Shown: positions 43,241 through 52,496 of the stretch, one piece after another
Layout of the letters: every line of letters begins with the position of its first letter
How positions within the stretch are numbered: position 1 is the first letter of the stretch
NCBI RefSeq assembly: GCF_012070565.1
Contig: NZ_JAAQRO010000008.1
Location: forward strand, 1-64,000
Reading direction: 5' to 3'
Length of the DNA: 64,000 bases
Source of the DNA: Anaerosporobacter faecicola
GTDB taxonomy: Bacteria > Bacillota > Clostridia > Lachnospirales > Lachnospiraceae
Translations under genes and position numbers: made by a program
Notes under the pieces: model-generated
The model's database searches: none
Seen by the model: only the letters and a program-made list of their open reading frames with translations
What the model was told of the DNA's origin: nothing

Positions 43241-44299
43241 ATGCAGTATAATAATCAAAATAATTACGAAAATGAAAGACCAATGGTTCATAAAATAAAA
43301 AAGAAAAAGAAGAAAAAATTACGCCGATTAATAATCATTGAATTACTTGTCATCATAATACTAATCCCTGTTGCTTATATCTATTTCCAATTAGGTCGAA
43401 TTCCAAGACAATCCTTAGACCTCGATAATATACAGGTAAATGATATCGACTTAGATGCACTGAAAGGATACCGCAATATTGCCGTATTCGGTGTTGATTC
43501 CCGTGCAAATGATCTAAAAAAGAATACAAGAAGTGATTCCATTATGATCGTAAGTATTAATAAGAAAACAAAGGACATTAAAGTATGTTCCATCTACCGT
43601 GATACCTATGTACACATTAAGGATCATGGTTACACAAAGATCAATCATGCTTATGCATATGGTGGTCCAGAATTAGCCATTAACACCATTAATGAGAACT
43701 TTGATCTAGATATCACCGATTTTGTTACCGTGAATTTTAGTGCTGTTACAAATGTTGTTGATCTATTAGGTGGAATCACACTAGATATTCAAAAAGACGA
43801 ACTAAAGCATGTTAATAACTATACAAGAGACGTTGCAAGGATCAATGGTACCGATTATACATATCTAAAGAAAGCGGGGAAACAAACCGTTGACGGTACA
43901 CAAGCAACTGCTTACTGTCGAGTTCGATATACAGCCGGTGGTGATTTTACAAGAGCCGAGAGACAACGTACTGTAATGACGCAGATCTTTAATAAAGCTA
44001 AGAAATCCAGTATACCAACTATGATTAAACTTGCAAATAAGATGATTCCACAAATCTATACCAGTTTATCCAATACAGAGATGTTAAGCCTTGGAAAAGA
44101 TATCTTCTTCTATGATATGAAAGACCAAAATGGTTTCCCATTTGATAAAAAAACAAAGAAGATCAATGGTGTATCTTATGTTCTAGCCGATAGCTTATCA
44201 TCAAATGTTAGTAAATTACATGAATTCTTATTCAAACAGGAAAACTATGAACCATCTAAAACAGTTCAAAATTATAGTGCAGAGATTGCCAATCGATAA
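43241..44299 (+). CDS. LytR-CpsA-Psr (LCP) family wall-polymer ligase
   Basis: The 352-residue protein has a basic cytoplasmic segment (KKKKKKKLRR, about 22-31), one membrane helix (about 32-52) and the LCP domain (about 90-310). The acidic and Arg residues that hold the polyprenyl pyrophosphate are in VFGVDSRAN, TRSDSIMIVSIN, YRDTYVHI and CRVRYTAGGDFTRAERQR. LCP enzymes move wall teichoic acid or capsule from the lipid carrier to peptidoglycan. The start at 43241 follows AGGAGG, 21 codons inside the longest frame. It should attach the polymer made by the neighbouring genes. Confidence 0.93.
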   Translation: MQYNNQNNYENERPMVHKIKKKKKKKLRRLIIIELLVIIILIPVAYIYFQLGRIPRQSLDLDNIQVNDIDLDALKGYRNIAVFGVDSRANDLKKNTRSDSIMIVSINKKTKDIKVCSIYRDTYVHIKDHGYTKINHAYAYGGPELAINTINENFDLDITDFVTVNFSAVTNVVDLLGGITLDIQKDELKHVNNYTRDVARINGTDYTYLKKAGKQTVDGTQATAYCRVRYTAGGDFTRAERQRTVMTQIFNKAKKSSIPTMIKLANKMIPQIYTSLSNTEMLSLGKDIFFYDMKDQNGFPFDKKTKKINGVSYVLADSLSSNVSKLHEFLFKQENYEPSKTVQNYSAEIANR

Positions 44300-44381
44300 T
44301 ATTCGCATATCATAGATTACATCAACAGCACGTATCTGCACATCAAAATACTATGGTAAGCTTTCTGTTTACTTAAAAGTA

Positions 44382-44425
44382 AAGAGCTACGAAAATCATA
44401 ATATATAGGATTCTCGTAGCTCTTA
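44382..44425 (+). terminator. Terminator after the LCP gene
   Basis: AAGAGCTACGAAAATC (44382-44397) pairs with GGATTCTCGTAGCTCTT (44409-44425) with one unpaired base. The T tract after it is short, so strength is moderate. Confidence 0.65.
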
Positions 44426-44464
44426 TACTATTCGTATATTCAATTATTTATCTTACTTTTATTT

Positions 44465-44521
44465 TTATTCTTTTATTAATATTTCTTTTATTGATATTCT
44501 TTTATCGATATTTGCTTTATC
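44465..44521. repeat. AT-rich 14-15 bp tandem repeat
   Basis: Units of the form TATTCTTTTATTAA, TATTTCTTTTATTGA, TATTCTTTTATCGA and a partial fourth follow each other. They lie between the LCP terminator and the end of the convergent minus-strand operon. No function is evident. Confidence 0.55.
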
Positions 44522-44547
44522 TCCATTTGAATACTTGGTTACTTTTT

Positions 44548-45720
44548 CTACTCTTTCTCCGTTACAAGACGAATTACCCTTTCTGTGGACCTTCCATCAA
44601 AATAATGATAGTAACGTTCTCTAAACCATTCAATGCGCTCACGGTCGTATTTGTCCTCATAGACATTCCATTGGATTGCTTCAATCACTTCTTCCATGTT
44701 CTTAACAACCATTCCTGGCACAAAGGATTCATATGGTTCATAGAATCCTCTTCCTTGTTGTTCAAAATGTTCCAAATCATAGGCAAAGAAGATCATCGGC
44801 TTATCTTGTAAGCAGTATTCATAAATAATAGAGGAATAATCCGTAATTAATGCATCTGCAACAAATAGCAATGTATTGATATCTGGAAATTCTGAAAGAT
44901 TAAATACACGCCCTTTATATCGTTCTTGTTGCTCTTTTGTCCAACTATATTGTTTTGCTACAAATGGGTGTAATTTGATAATACAAACGCAATCTACTGG
45001 TAATCTGTTAATAAAAACATCTAGATCCAAAGCAACTTTGGGATTGCTTACTTCATCATCTCGAAACGTAGGCGCATATAATATAATCCGCTTCTCTTTA
45101 AGTTCAGGATACTGTTCATAAAAACCAGCCATATCCTGTTTTTTCTTTTCTTCATCAAACAAGCAGTCTGTCCGTGGTAATCCCGTTGCATAGACATGCT
45201 CTGGCTCGATTCCAAAGGCACCAGCATATTGGCTGCGTATTCCATCTGCATTCACAATCAGATGGGTTACCGTCTGATTTGCATGCTTTTCCAATCGTTT
45301 CAAATTTCCTTCATTGGCGTCTTGTCCGAATTTTTTTATGGTTCCTGTTCCATGCCAAAGTTGTACAACTTTTGTATACTTAGAAAAATGAAGATAAGCC
45401 ATAGGTAGAAAGATATTATCTAAAAAAAGATATCCTGCTGTCGCCATATGATATGGTTTAATAAGGAAAAAGGTAAGACAACTTCTTATCCTTCCTCCAC
45501 TCTTTACTTCGGCTGTTTCTTCTTTTTTGATATAATGGAATTCATATGCAGAACTCTGTTTCTTCATTTCTTGTACGATCATACCAACATTACTATCCAT
45601 ACTACTATCATGTGTCATAATGCAAAAAACTTTATCTTTGTTCACTCTTGTAAAGATCCGATATACGTAGAAGAAAAATGCAAATACCATATATCCCATC
45701 TTCTTCACTGTCTGTTTCAT
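44548..45720 (-). CDS. CDP-glycerol:polyglycerol phosphate glycerophosphotransferase family (TagB/TagF-like)
   Basis: The 390-residue protein has a short N-terminal amphipathic or membrane segment (MVFAFFFYVYRIF) and the Glyphos_transf domain. WHGTGTIKKF, YAPTFRDDE, KLHPF and DALITDYSSIIYEY are its active-site blocks. These enzymes transfer glycerol phosphate (or ribitol phosphate) from a CDP donor to a growing wall polymer. It is the last gene of the minus-strand cluster. This sequence is more distant from the other three domain copies here, so it may add the first (TagB-like) unit. The ATG at 45720 has better ribosome-site spacing than 45735. Confidence 0.85.
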   Translation of the reverse strand: MKQTVKKMGYMVFAFFFYVYRIFTRVNKDKVFCIMTHDSSMDSNVGMIVQEMKKQSSAYEFHYIKKEETAEVKSGGRIRSCLTFFLIKPYHMATAGYLFLDNIFLPMAYLHFSKYTKVVQLWHGTGTIKKFGQDANEGNLKRLEKHANQTVTHLIVNADGIRSQYAGAFGIEPEHVYATGLPRTDCLFDEEKKKQDMAGFYEQYPELKEKRIILYAPTFRDDEVSNPKVALDLDVFINRLPVDCVCIIKLHPFVAKQYSWTKEQQERYKGRVFNLSEFPDINTLLFVADALITDYSSIIYEYCLQDKPMIFFAYDLEHFEQQGRGFYEPYESFVPGMVVKNMEEVIEAIQWNVYEDKYDRERIEWFRERYYHYFDGRSTERVIRLVTEKE

Positions 45721-45774
45721 ACTCTGTGTCTCCATTTCCTATGATTCATTTCCACAATGGTTACTATAGTGATT

Positions 45775-46965
45775 TCAACCAAGTTTCTCTTTAATGATGG
45801 CTACTACTTCTTCGGAAGCATGTCCATGATCTAAATGATTATATGTTTCACAGAACTTTTTGTATTTCTCTTCATACTGTTTCTTGTCATAATGTAGAAT
45901 ATCATCGATCAAATCTTCCGTTTTAAGGGAGATCGGTCCTGGTACCTCTGCAACAAAATCAAAATAAAAACCACGTAAGGTATCTTTGTATTTATCTAGG
46001 TCATACGCATAGAAAAACATTGGACGTTTTAGTATGCTGTAATCAAACATAACCGATGAATAGTCGGTTATAAGCAAATCCGATACCAAGTATAGATTGG
46101 TAATATCATAGGATTTATCATAATTATAGATAAATCCCTTGTATGCGGACCAATCAATCGCGTCTTCAATCAAATAATGATATTTTACGATACATACATA
46201 GTCCTCTTTTAATCGCTCCATAAACATATGGAAGGCAAGGCTTGGATTAAACTTATAACTTCCTTGACAATAGAATTCATCATCCCTCCAGGTTGGTGCA
46301 TATAGAATCACTTTCTTGTCCAATGGAAGCCCCATTTCCTGCTTTAATCGTTCAATCGTTTCCTTTGTATTCCCTTTGATCAGATAGTCATTTCTTGGAT
46401 AGCCGACTTCCACCATTGTTTTATAAAATGCAAAAGCACGGCGAAAGATTGCTGTGGAATAGGAGTTCTGGGAAAGAAGATAATCCCAGGTCTGGGCGTT
46501 GTCGTAAAAGTCTTTTTTGTACTCCTCTGTATCCTTTCCTTCTGCCATTGTAACTTCCTTCATATCCAATGCTAGTTTTTTCAACGGAGTACCATGCCAG
46601 GTTTGAATATAGGTAACGCCTTTTCGCTTCACTAAGAATTTGGGTTGTCTACAGTCAAATACCCATACTTTTGCAACAGCCATATAGTATAGATATTGCA
46701 GACGTCCATATTTTATGACCTTTGCCTGTCCAGGAATCTTTGTATTCTCTTTTTCAAAGAACCAGACGATCCGATACATTTGATCGTACCCTTGTTCCAC
46801 CATATTCTCATAGATTGCTTTGGGATTCCCCGAATAATTTCGCCCAAGATTACTACCAAATACGATTACATCTTTCCGCAATGGCAGAACCACTGTTAGA
46901 ATCCGATATAGTAAGATTACGCACTGCTTGACCAGGCTTCGTATTCTTCCTAATACATTCTTCAT
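45775..46965 (-). CDS. CDP-glycerol glycerophosphotransferase family protein (TagF-like)
   Basis: The 396-residue single-domain protein contains YIQTWHGTPLKKLALDM, VGYPRNDYL, ILYAPTWRDDEFY and SDLLITDYSSVMFDYSILKRP, matching the TagF polymerase core. It resembles the C-terminal half of the two large GT2-TagF proteins in this cluster much more than the TagB-like neighbour. It would polymerise or extend a polyol-phosphate chain. A 31-base gap separates it from the upstream GT2-TagF gene, so co-transcription is expected. Confidence 0.88.
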   Translation of the reverse strand: MKNVLGRIRSLVKQCVILLYRILTVVLPLRKDVIVFGSNLGRNYSGNPKAIYENMVEQGYDQMYRIVWFFEKENTKIPGQAKVIKYGRLQYLYYMAVAKVWVFDCRQPKFLVKRKGVTYIQTWHGTPLKKLALDMKEVTMAEGKDTEEYKKDFYDNAQTWDYLLSQNSYSTAIFRRAFAFYKTMVEVGYPRNDYLIKGNTKETIERLKQEMGLPLDKKVILYAPTWRDDEFYCQGSYKFNPSLAFHMFMERLKEDYVCIVKYHYLIEDAIDWSAYKGFIYNYDKSYDITNLYLVSDLLITDYSSVMFDYSILKRPMFFYAYDLDKYKDTLRGFYFDFVAEVPGPISLKTEDLIDDILHYDKKQYEEKYKKFCETYNHLDHGHASEEVVAIIKEKLG

Positions 46966-46996
46966 TGTATCTATCCTACCCTTTCTTTTACACGGG

Positions 46997-49408
46997 TTAC
47001 CCCTTACGAATGATATTCTCTACAACACGCTGTGCAGCATGTCCATCCTCTATACTACAAAACCGCTCATAAAATCTATTATAACGCTCTTTATACTGTT
47101 CTTCAATCTCATCGATCTCTGCTATTGCTTTGATTAATTCCTCGTTCGTTTGTAACAAAGGTCCTGGTACCTCTGTTTCCATATCAATATAAAAGCCATG
47201 CAACTCTTCTCTGTATTTTTCCAGATCATACGTGAAGAACAAAATTGGCCTTCTTAAGTTTGCATAATCAAAGAAAACAGAGGAATAATCTGTTATGCAT
47301 AGATCGGAAGCAAGATAAAGTTCACTCACATCCTGATACCGACTCCCATTATAGACAAATCCGTCCCCGCAGATAGAATCCACTTGATCAACAACAAAAT
47401 AATGGGTTCGAAGTAAAAGTACATATTCATCGGAAAATGCTTCTTTCAATTTCTCGATATCCAACGCAAGGGAAAACTTATACTTTCCATTGGAGTAAAA
47501 CTCGTCATCTCTCCAGGTAGGCGCGTACAAAATCACTTTCTTATCCAATGGAATTCCTAACTTTTGCTTTACTTTCTTCCCAATTTCAGTTCCATTTTTT
47601 GCATATAATACATCATTTCTTGGATAACCATATTCCAAGATTTTCTCTTGATCGAATAAAAATGCATGTTCAAATACCTCTGTAGAGAACCGATTATCCG
47701 ATAACAGATAGTCCCATTTTCTTGAGACTTTATAAAAATCTTCCTTATGGGTACTACTAGCAGAATGTACATCTTCCATGTCAAAAACAAGTTTTTTCAG
47801 AGGCGTTCCATGCCAGGTTTCAATAAACACACTTCCTTTGCGTTTCGTATACCAGATTGGCTGTCTGCTATTAAAAACCAGAAATTTCGCTCGGGACAAA
47901 TAATACAAATAGCGGTAAGTATTCGGCTGGATAACCGTTGGATTCCCTGGAATCACTACTTGTTTATCTCTCATTACCCATACATACTTATATGCATCTC
48001 CATATGTTTCAAGCAAATACTCATAGATGTACTTACAGTTATCTGAATAACTCTTCCCCCCGAAACTTTCAAATAAAATCAGATTTTTCTTAATTGAAAG
48101 TCTTCGGAATAAAAGTCGATCCAAGGCTCTCGCTCGCTGAATGGTATTCCCAAAGAGGCCTTTCTTTTTCTTTTTCATTATAAAACGGTTTGCTTTTTTT
48201 ACTGCTTTCTTCCACTCTCTGTTCTGAATAGCCTCTAAAATTCCTCGCTCGGTTACCGTGAAATTAAGAAGTATGTGTTTATCCATGTCTTGTAAGAACA
48301 TTGCTACCGCTTCTACCGTAGTCTCTGATAATACCGAATCCTTTTTTCCATGATAGTTTCCCATATACAATTGTAGATAAAAACGACAGGCATACTTATA
48401 CAGCACTTCTAATACTTGCTTTTTACATTGCGCTACTTTCGTATCTCCCTCTGTCTCAGGTATTTGCAGGACAATCTGTTTTGCTCTTACTACTGCTGCT
48501 AGAAATTGTCCTCCCCGATCGTCTACCTTAATTTGCGAAAGGGAAGGCTGTAAAACAGGATCATTATGCTCGCGTTTCCCATAGGCAGGAACCGAACTCC
48601 ATACCCATCTATCTTCTTTCGTACTAGCTGCTAGTAACTGCATCACAAAAGGAAGATCACTATACCACAGATTCTCCCCATCAAATTGAATCTTATGTTC
48701 CTTAATCCATTCTCGCTTAATCAGTAGATTTAATACACTGACTTCTTTTTCAAAGAGCATAGCTGCTGCATCATGAATCTCATATACGATATGTTGTCGC
48801 TTATTCGCCCGTTCTTTTTCTTGTTTCTTTGCATTTCTACTATCCGATTCTAGCAAATCTAATTCTTCCTGTTGGTATATCTTTTCCTGTTGTTCTGCAT
48901 TTACCTGTTGATGCGTATTTTCTTGTTGCTCTGTATTTTCTAGTTGTTTTCCTTCTTTTAAATACGTAAATCGTTTGTATCTCGTCTGGATTTTCTCGCT
49001 ATATACAACGGTTGCCTCTTCTTCTTCTGCAAGCCTGCTCATCTGCTCCAACCCTTCCGGTAAGAGATAATCATCGCTATCCAAGAAATACACATACTCC
49101 TTCGTTGCCTTTTCTAATCCAGCATTGCGAATTGCCCCAATACCTGCCTCTTCTGACCAAACAAAATCCATAATAGGTAACTGTTTTTGATAAGTCTGAA
49201 GTATACGGTCAAACCCATCCTCTTGCAATCCTTCTATTACTTTCTTAGGTAACGATGGATTATTCCAAATGAGATCTTCATACATTTTTCTTTGATCATG
49301 AATTAAAATTACTTCATAATCCTGTAGTTTTAAATCACAGATACTATCTAGACAATCCCGTAGATATTGCTCTCCTCTATGATAGGATATAATGATACTA
49401 ACACCCAC
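46997..49408 (-). CDS. Bifunctional GT2 glycosyltransferase-TagF-like transferase
   Basis: The 803-residue protein joins an N-terminal GT2 domain (about 1-130, with VSIIISYHRGEQYL, GIGAIRNAGL and YFLDSDD as the metal-binding DxD) to a C-terminal TagF domain (about 430-800, with ETWHGTPLKKL, YAPTWRDDEF and CITDYSSVFFDYANLRRP). A Gln/Glu-rich linker with repeats such as ENTEQQENTHQQ (about 175-205) separates them. It could add a sugar and a glycerol phosphate to the same polymer. The start follows GGAGG. It is the paralogue of the 52497-54863 gene. Confidence 0.88.
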   Translation of the reverse strand: MGVSIIISYHRGEQYLRDCLDSICDLKLQDYEVILIHDQRKMYEDLIWNNPSLPKKVIEGLQEDGFDRILQTYQKQLPIMDFVWSEEAGIGAIRNAGLEKATKEYVYFLDSDDYLLPEGLEQMSRLAEEEEATVVYSEKIQTRYKRFTYLKEGKQLENTEQQENTHQQVNAEQQEKIYQQEELDLLESDSRNAKKQEKERANKRQHIVYEIHDAAAMLFEKEVSVLNLLIKREWIKEHKIQFDGENLWYSDLPFVMQLLAASTKEDRWVWSSVPAYGKREHNDPVLQPSLSQIKVDDRGGQFLAAVVRAKQIVLQIPETEGDTKVAQCKKQVLEVLYKYACRFYLQLYMGNYHGKKDSVLSETTVEAVAMFLQDMDKHILLNFTVTERGILEAIQNREWKKAVKKANRFIMKKKKKGLFGNTIQRARALDRLLFRRLSIKKNLILFESFGGKSYSDNCKYIYEYLLETYGDAYKYVWVMRDKQVVIPGNPTVIQPNTYRYLYYLSRAKFLVFNSRQPIWYTKRKGSVFIETWHGTPLKKLVFDMEDVHSASSTHKEDFYKVSRKWDYLLSDNRFSTEVFEHAFLFDQEKILEYGYPRNDVLYAKNGTEIGKKVKQKLGIPLDKKVILYAPTWRDDEFYSNGKYKFSLALDIEKLKEAFSDEYVLLLRTHYFVVDQVDSICGDGFVYNGSRYQDVSELYLASDLCITDYSSVFFDYANLRRPILFFTYDLEKYREELHGFYIDMETEVPGPLLQTNEELIKAIAEIDEIEEQYKERYNRFYERFCSIEDGHAAQRVVENIIRKG

Positions 49409-49435
49409 CGTAAAATCCTCCTATACATAAAATGA

Positions 49436-49483
49436 GGTGCCACACAAATCTCTTCCATTCTTGAAATATTTTGTGCGGCAACC
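49436..49483 (-). other. Intercistronic hairpin inside the wall-polymer operon
   Basis: GGTGCCACACAAA (49436-49448) pairs imperfectly with TTTGTGCGGCAACC (49470-49483). On the minus strand a short T tract (TCATTTT) follows, 27 bases before the GT2-TagF gene start. It may act as a partial terminator that lowers expression of the distal genes. Confidence 0.5.
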
Positions 49484-49487
49484 CCAT

Positions 49488-50309
49488 CTAGTCTTTTAAT
49501 ACATTGTATATGTCTTTAATGGTCTCGCAATAATATGTTGGTGGATACGCGGTTGTTTCCAGATCTTCATATTTTGCTTCTCCGGTAAACACCACAACTG
49601 TGTCCACCTCTGCATTGATTCCACAAGCGATATCTGTGTACAGACGATCTCCTATGACTACTGTTTCTTCCGGTCCATAACCGTTGGCATTACAAGCCAT
49701 ATCGACCATAAGACGATTAGGTTTCCCCAGATAAATTGGCTCTCTTTTCACTGCTTCTTTTAGCAGATTACAGATTGCACCACAATCTGGTACATATCCA
49801 TAGGATACAGGACAAGCCAAATCCGGATTCGTTGCCAGATAATCAATTTGGGTTGTTTCTAATAACTCACATATGGTTTCAATTTTTCCATAGGTCAATT
49901 CATTATCAAATCCCACAATAGCTGCAACAATCTGTTGCTTATTGGATTCCACTACTTCTTCTGTAATATTTAATCCAAATTTTCGTAGTTCTTGAATAAA
50001 TGATTTGGTTCCTAACACATACAATAGTTTCGTTCCATAGTGTTCTTTTAGATAATGGGCAGTGGCAAACGATGATGTTAAAAAACTTGTCTCATCCACC
50101 AGGATCCCCATTTTCTCAAATTTGATCATGTAATCTTCTATACTTTTGGTAGAATTATTCGTAATAAATACATACTTTCCACCTTGTGTTCGAACTTCTT
50201 CAAGAAAATCCATAGTCCCATCGATTGGTGTTGCATCAAATGAAATTGTCCCATCGATATCAAGAAGAAATAATTTTTTCTTTTTTATATCACTTGTGAT
50301 TGCTTTCAT
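49488..50309 (-). CDS. HAD-IIA family phosphatase (NagD-like)
   Basis: The 273-residue HAD hydrolase has the nucleophile motif LFLLDIDGTI (Asp17, Asp19), the FITNNSTKS motif II, Lys in YLGKPN, and the acidic VVIGDRLYTDIACG motif IV. NagD-like enzymes dephosphorylate nucleotides or sugar/polyol phosphates such as glycerol phosphate. It is embedded between tagD and a TagF-type gene, so a role with glycerol phosphate or CDP-glycerol is likely. It starts 10 bases after tagD. Confidence 0.88.
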   Translation of the reverse strand: MKAITSDIKKKKLFLLDIDGTISFDATPIDGTMDFLEEVRTQGGKYVFITNNSTKSIEDYMIKFEKMGILVDETSFLTSSFATAHYLKEHYGTKLLYVLGTKSFIQELRKFGLNITEEVVESNKQQIVAAIVGFDNELTYGKIETICELLETTQIDYLATNPDLACPVSYGYVPDCGAICNLLKEAVKREPIYLGKPNRLMVDMACNANGYGPEETVVIGDRLYTDIACGINAEVDTVVVFTGEAKYEDLETTAYPPTYYCETIKDIYNVLKD

Positions 50310-50318
50310 TGGAATTCC

Positions 50319-50732
50319 TTATTTATTGTCTGGATGATTGGTTACGCCAAGATTCAGATCATGTTTGATTTTTGTTGTTGAGATTCCTTCTGTACGAGGA
50401 AGATATACAACTTCACAGTAATCTTTTAAGAAGTCAAATTGTCCTTCCCAGTCATGTCCCATTACAAAGAGGTCTACATTATTATCTTGAACATCTTTGA
50501 TTTTTTGTTCCCAAGTATATTCAGGAAGTACTTCATCAACATATTTGATTGCTTCTAGGATTGTTTTTCTATCTTCATAAGAGTGATATGCAGTCTTATG
50601 CTTTAACTCATTGAATTCATCTGTAGACAATACAACGATCAGATAATCTCCCATAGCCTTCGCTCTTCTAAGCAAATTAATGTGTCCAACATGTAATAAA
50701 TCATAAGTCCCGTAAGTAATAACTTTCTTCAT
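50319..50732 (-). CDS. tagD: Glycerol-3-phosphate cytidylyltransferase
   Basis: The 137-residue nucleotidyltransferase makes CDP-glycerol from CTP and glycerol-3-phosphate. The HxGH motif HVGH is at 14-17, and RTEGISTT is at 113-120, both typical of TagD. Length matches the family. It provides the donor for the four TagB/TagF-type domains encoded nearby. This is the best evidence that the cluster makes a glycerol-phosphate polymer. Confidence 0.96.
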   Translation of the reverse strand: MKKVITYGTYDLLHVGHINLLRRAKAMGDYLIVVLSTDEFNELKHKTAYHSYEDRKTILEAIKYVDEVLPEYTWEQKIKDVQDNNVDLFVMGHDWEGQFDFLKDYCEVVYLPRTEGISTTKIKHDLNLGVTNHPDNK

Positions 50733-50808
50733 TTCGAAAATCTCCTTTTCTTAATACACAACCTTCCCATACAAAACCGCATTTGACGCGTTACAAACGA
50801 AGATCGTA

Positions 50809-51549
50809 TTATTTTTCTAATTTTTCTTCATATATCGCACTAACTTCATCAACTGCACCATTGGCTATGATGTGACCATGCTCAAGGATGATTGCACGAT
50901 CGCAAAGTCGTTTTACCTGTTCAAGAGAATGGGATACAAACAATACCGTTACCCCTTTATCAAACATACTTTTGATTCTCTTTTCGCTTTTCTTACGGAA
51001 CTTTGCATCACCAACGGATAATACTTCATCTAGGATCAGAATCTCTGGTTCAACGATGGTGGCAATGGAGAAACCTAATCTGGCACGCATACCAGAGGAA
51101 TAATTTTTCACTGGAACATTAATAAAGTCGCCTAGTTCAGAGAATTCCAGAATCTCCTCATACTTTTGGTTAATGAACTCTTTGGAGTATCCCAACATCG
51201 CTCCATACAGGAAGATGTTTTCCTTTCCTGTATATTGTTTATCAAAACCCGCTCCTAGTTCAAGAAGGGGAACAATCTTACCTTTTGTCGTTACAGACCC
51301 TTCTGTTGCTTTTAATACCCCTGCGATTACTTTCAGCAAGGTACTTTTTCCAGCACCATTAAATCCTAAGATGCCCAGACGCTCTCCTCTTTTTAGTTCA
51401 AAGCTAACATCTCTTAATGCCCAGAATTCTTTATAGGTAATCTGTTTCTTTAATTTTTTTATTATATACTCTTTTAAGTCATCCACTTTTTCTGCGCTTA
51501 GATTGAATTGCATTCCAACGTGATCAACTTTTAATATGACATCATTCAT
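50809..51549 (-). CDS. tagH: Teichoic acid ABC exporter ATP-binding protein (TagH)
   Basis: The 246-residue ATPase has Walker A GFNGAGKST (62-70), the Q-loop region, ABC signature YSSGMRARLGFS, Walker B ILILDEVL and the H-loop SHS. It has the N-terminal FNLSAEKVDDLKEYIIKKLKK helix of the TagH/Wzt subfamily. The long C-terminal extracytoplasmic domain of Bacillus TagH is absent, so the short form ends soon after the core. It is 15 bases after the permease gene. It powers export of the lipid-linked polymer. Confidence 0.94.
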   Translation of the reverse strand: MNDVILKVDHVGMQFNLSAEKVDDLKEYIIKKLKKQITYKEFWALRDVSFELKRGERLGILGFNGAGKSTLLKVIAGVLKATEGSVTTKGKIVPLLELGAGFDKQYTGKENIFLYGAMLGYSKEFINQKYEEILEFSELGDFINVPVKNYSSGMRARLGFSIATIVEPEILILDEVLSVGDAKFRKKSEKRIKSMFDKGVTVLFVSHSLEQVKRLCDRAIILEHGHIIANGAVDEVSAIYEEKLEK

Positions 51550-51563
51550 GATTACACCCCTAA

Positions 51564-52343
51564 CTATATATTCAAGATAAATTTATCCTGTTTCTTATAG
51601 AAGAACCAAACACCTATAATTAAGGATCCAAAGCTAAAGATCGTTGAATATATCAATGCTTGCATATCCATTCCACAACCATAGATAATTGCATTTCTAA
51701 AGTTTGTAATTACTGCATATAAAGGATTAATTTTAAATACCCATTCATATCCATTTTTTATTACACTGTCAGGTCCATAGAAGATTGCACTACAATACAT
51801 AATCAGCATTAATGCAACAGACCACAAGTATTCAATATCACGGAAGAATACTGCCATCGCAGACAAGATCATACCAACACCAAGCGACATGATAAAAAGT
51901 AGCGTAATTGGAATTATTGCTTCCACAACATGCCATGTTAGTGGTACTCTTAATACGATTGCTACCAAAACTAATACAACAAGTGATAGAAGGAAAATTA
52001 CAAAATTGGAAATTACATTTGATAATGGGTATATATACTTTGGTATATATACTTTTTTTATCATTCCACTATTGGTTCGAATTGCCTTCATTGCAGATTT
52101 TGTAGCATTCGCAAAGAAAGAATATAGTAATCTACCTGTCAGAATATAAACAGGGAAAAACTCATCTCCTTTATTCCGTAACTTCGAGAATACAACCGTC
52201 AATACGATCATCGTTAGTAATGGTTCAAGTAATGTCCAAAACAATCCCAAAATAGAACGGCGATATTTTAATTTAATATCCTTCTTAACTAACTCTGACA
52301 GTAAGAAGTTATACTTAAAAAAATTCTGAATACGTTTTTTCAT
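51564..52343 (-). CDS. tagG: Teichoic acid ABC exporter permease (TagG)
   Basis: The 259-residue permease is of the ABC-2 type, with the N-terminal amphipathic segment SELVKKDIKLKYRRSILGLFWTLLEPL and six helices. It should flip the polyprenyl-linked polymer across the membrane. The start at 52343 yields the usual MKKRIQNFF opening; the longer frame begins with TTG and lacks a ribosome site. A 153-base gap precedes it. The TagH ATPase gene follows 14 bases later. Confidence 0.92.
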   Translation of the reverse strand: MKKRIQNFFKYNFLLSELVKKDIKLKYRRSILGLFWTLLEPLLTMIVLTVVFSKLRNKGDEFFPVYILTGRLLYSFFANATKSAMKAIRTNSGMIKKVYIPKYIYPLSNVISNFVIFLLSLVVLVLVAIVLRVPLTWHVVEAIIPITLLFIMSLGVGMILSAMAVFFRDIEYLWSVALMLIMYCSAIFYGPDSVIKNGYEWVFKINPLYAVITNFRNAIIYGCGMDMQALIYSTIFSFGSLIIGVWFFYKKQDKFILNI

Positions 52344-52496
52344 AGTTGGCAAACATCCTTTAACTATTATTGTGGTTTTTAATCTCAAGTCTTTGCTACA
52401 TTTCAAGTGATCTGTGAAAATTGGATATTCTTGTTATGAAGCCTCCGTTTTCCACAGTCTCACCTGTTATGATCTTAGGCTATCCACTAAGCTTGA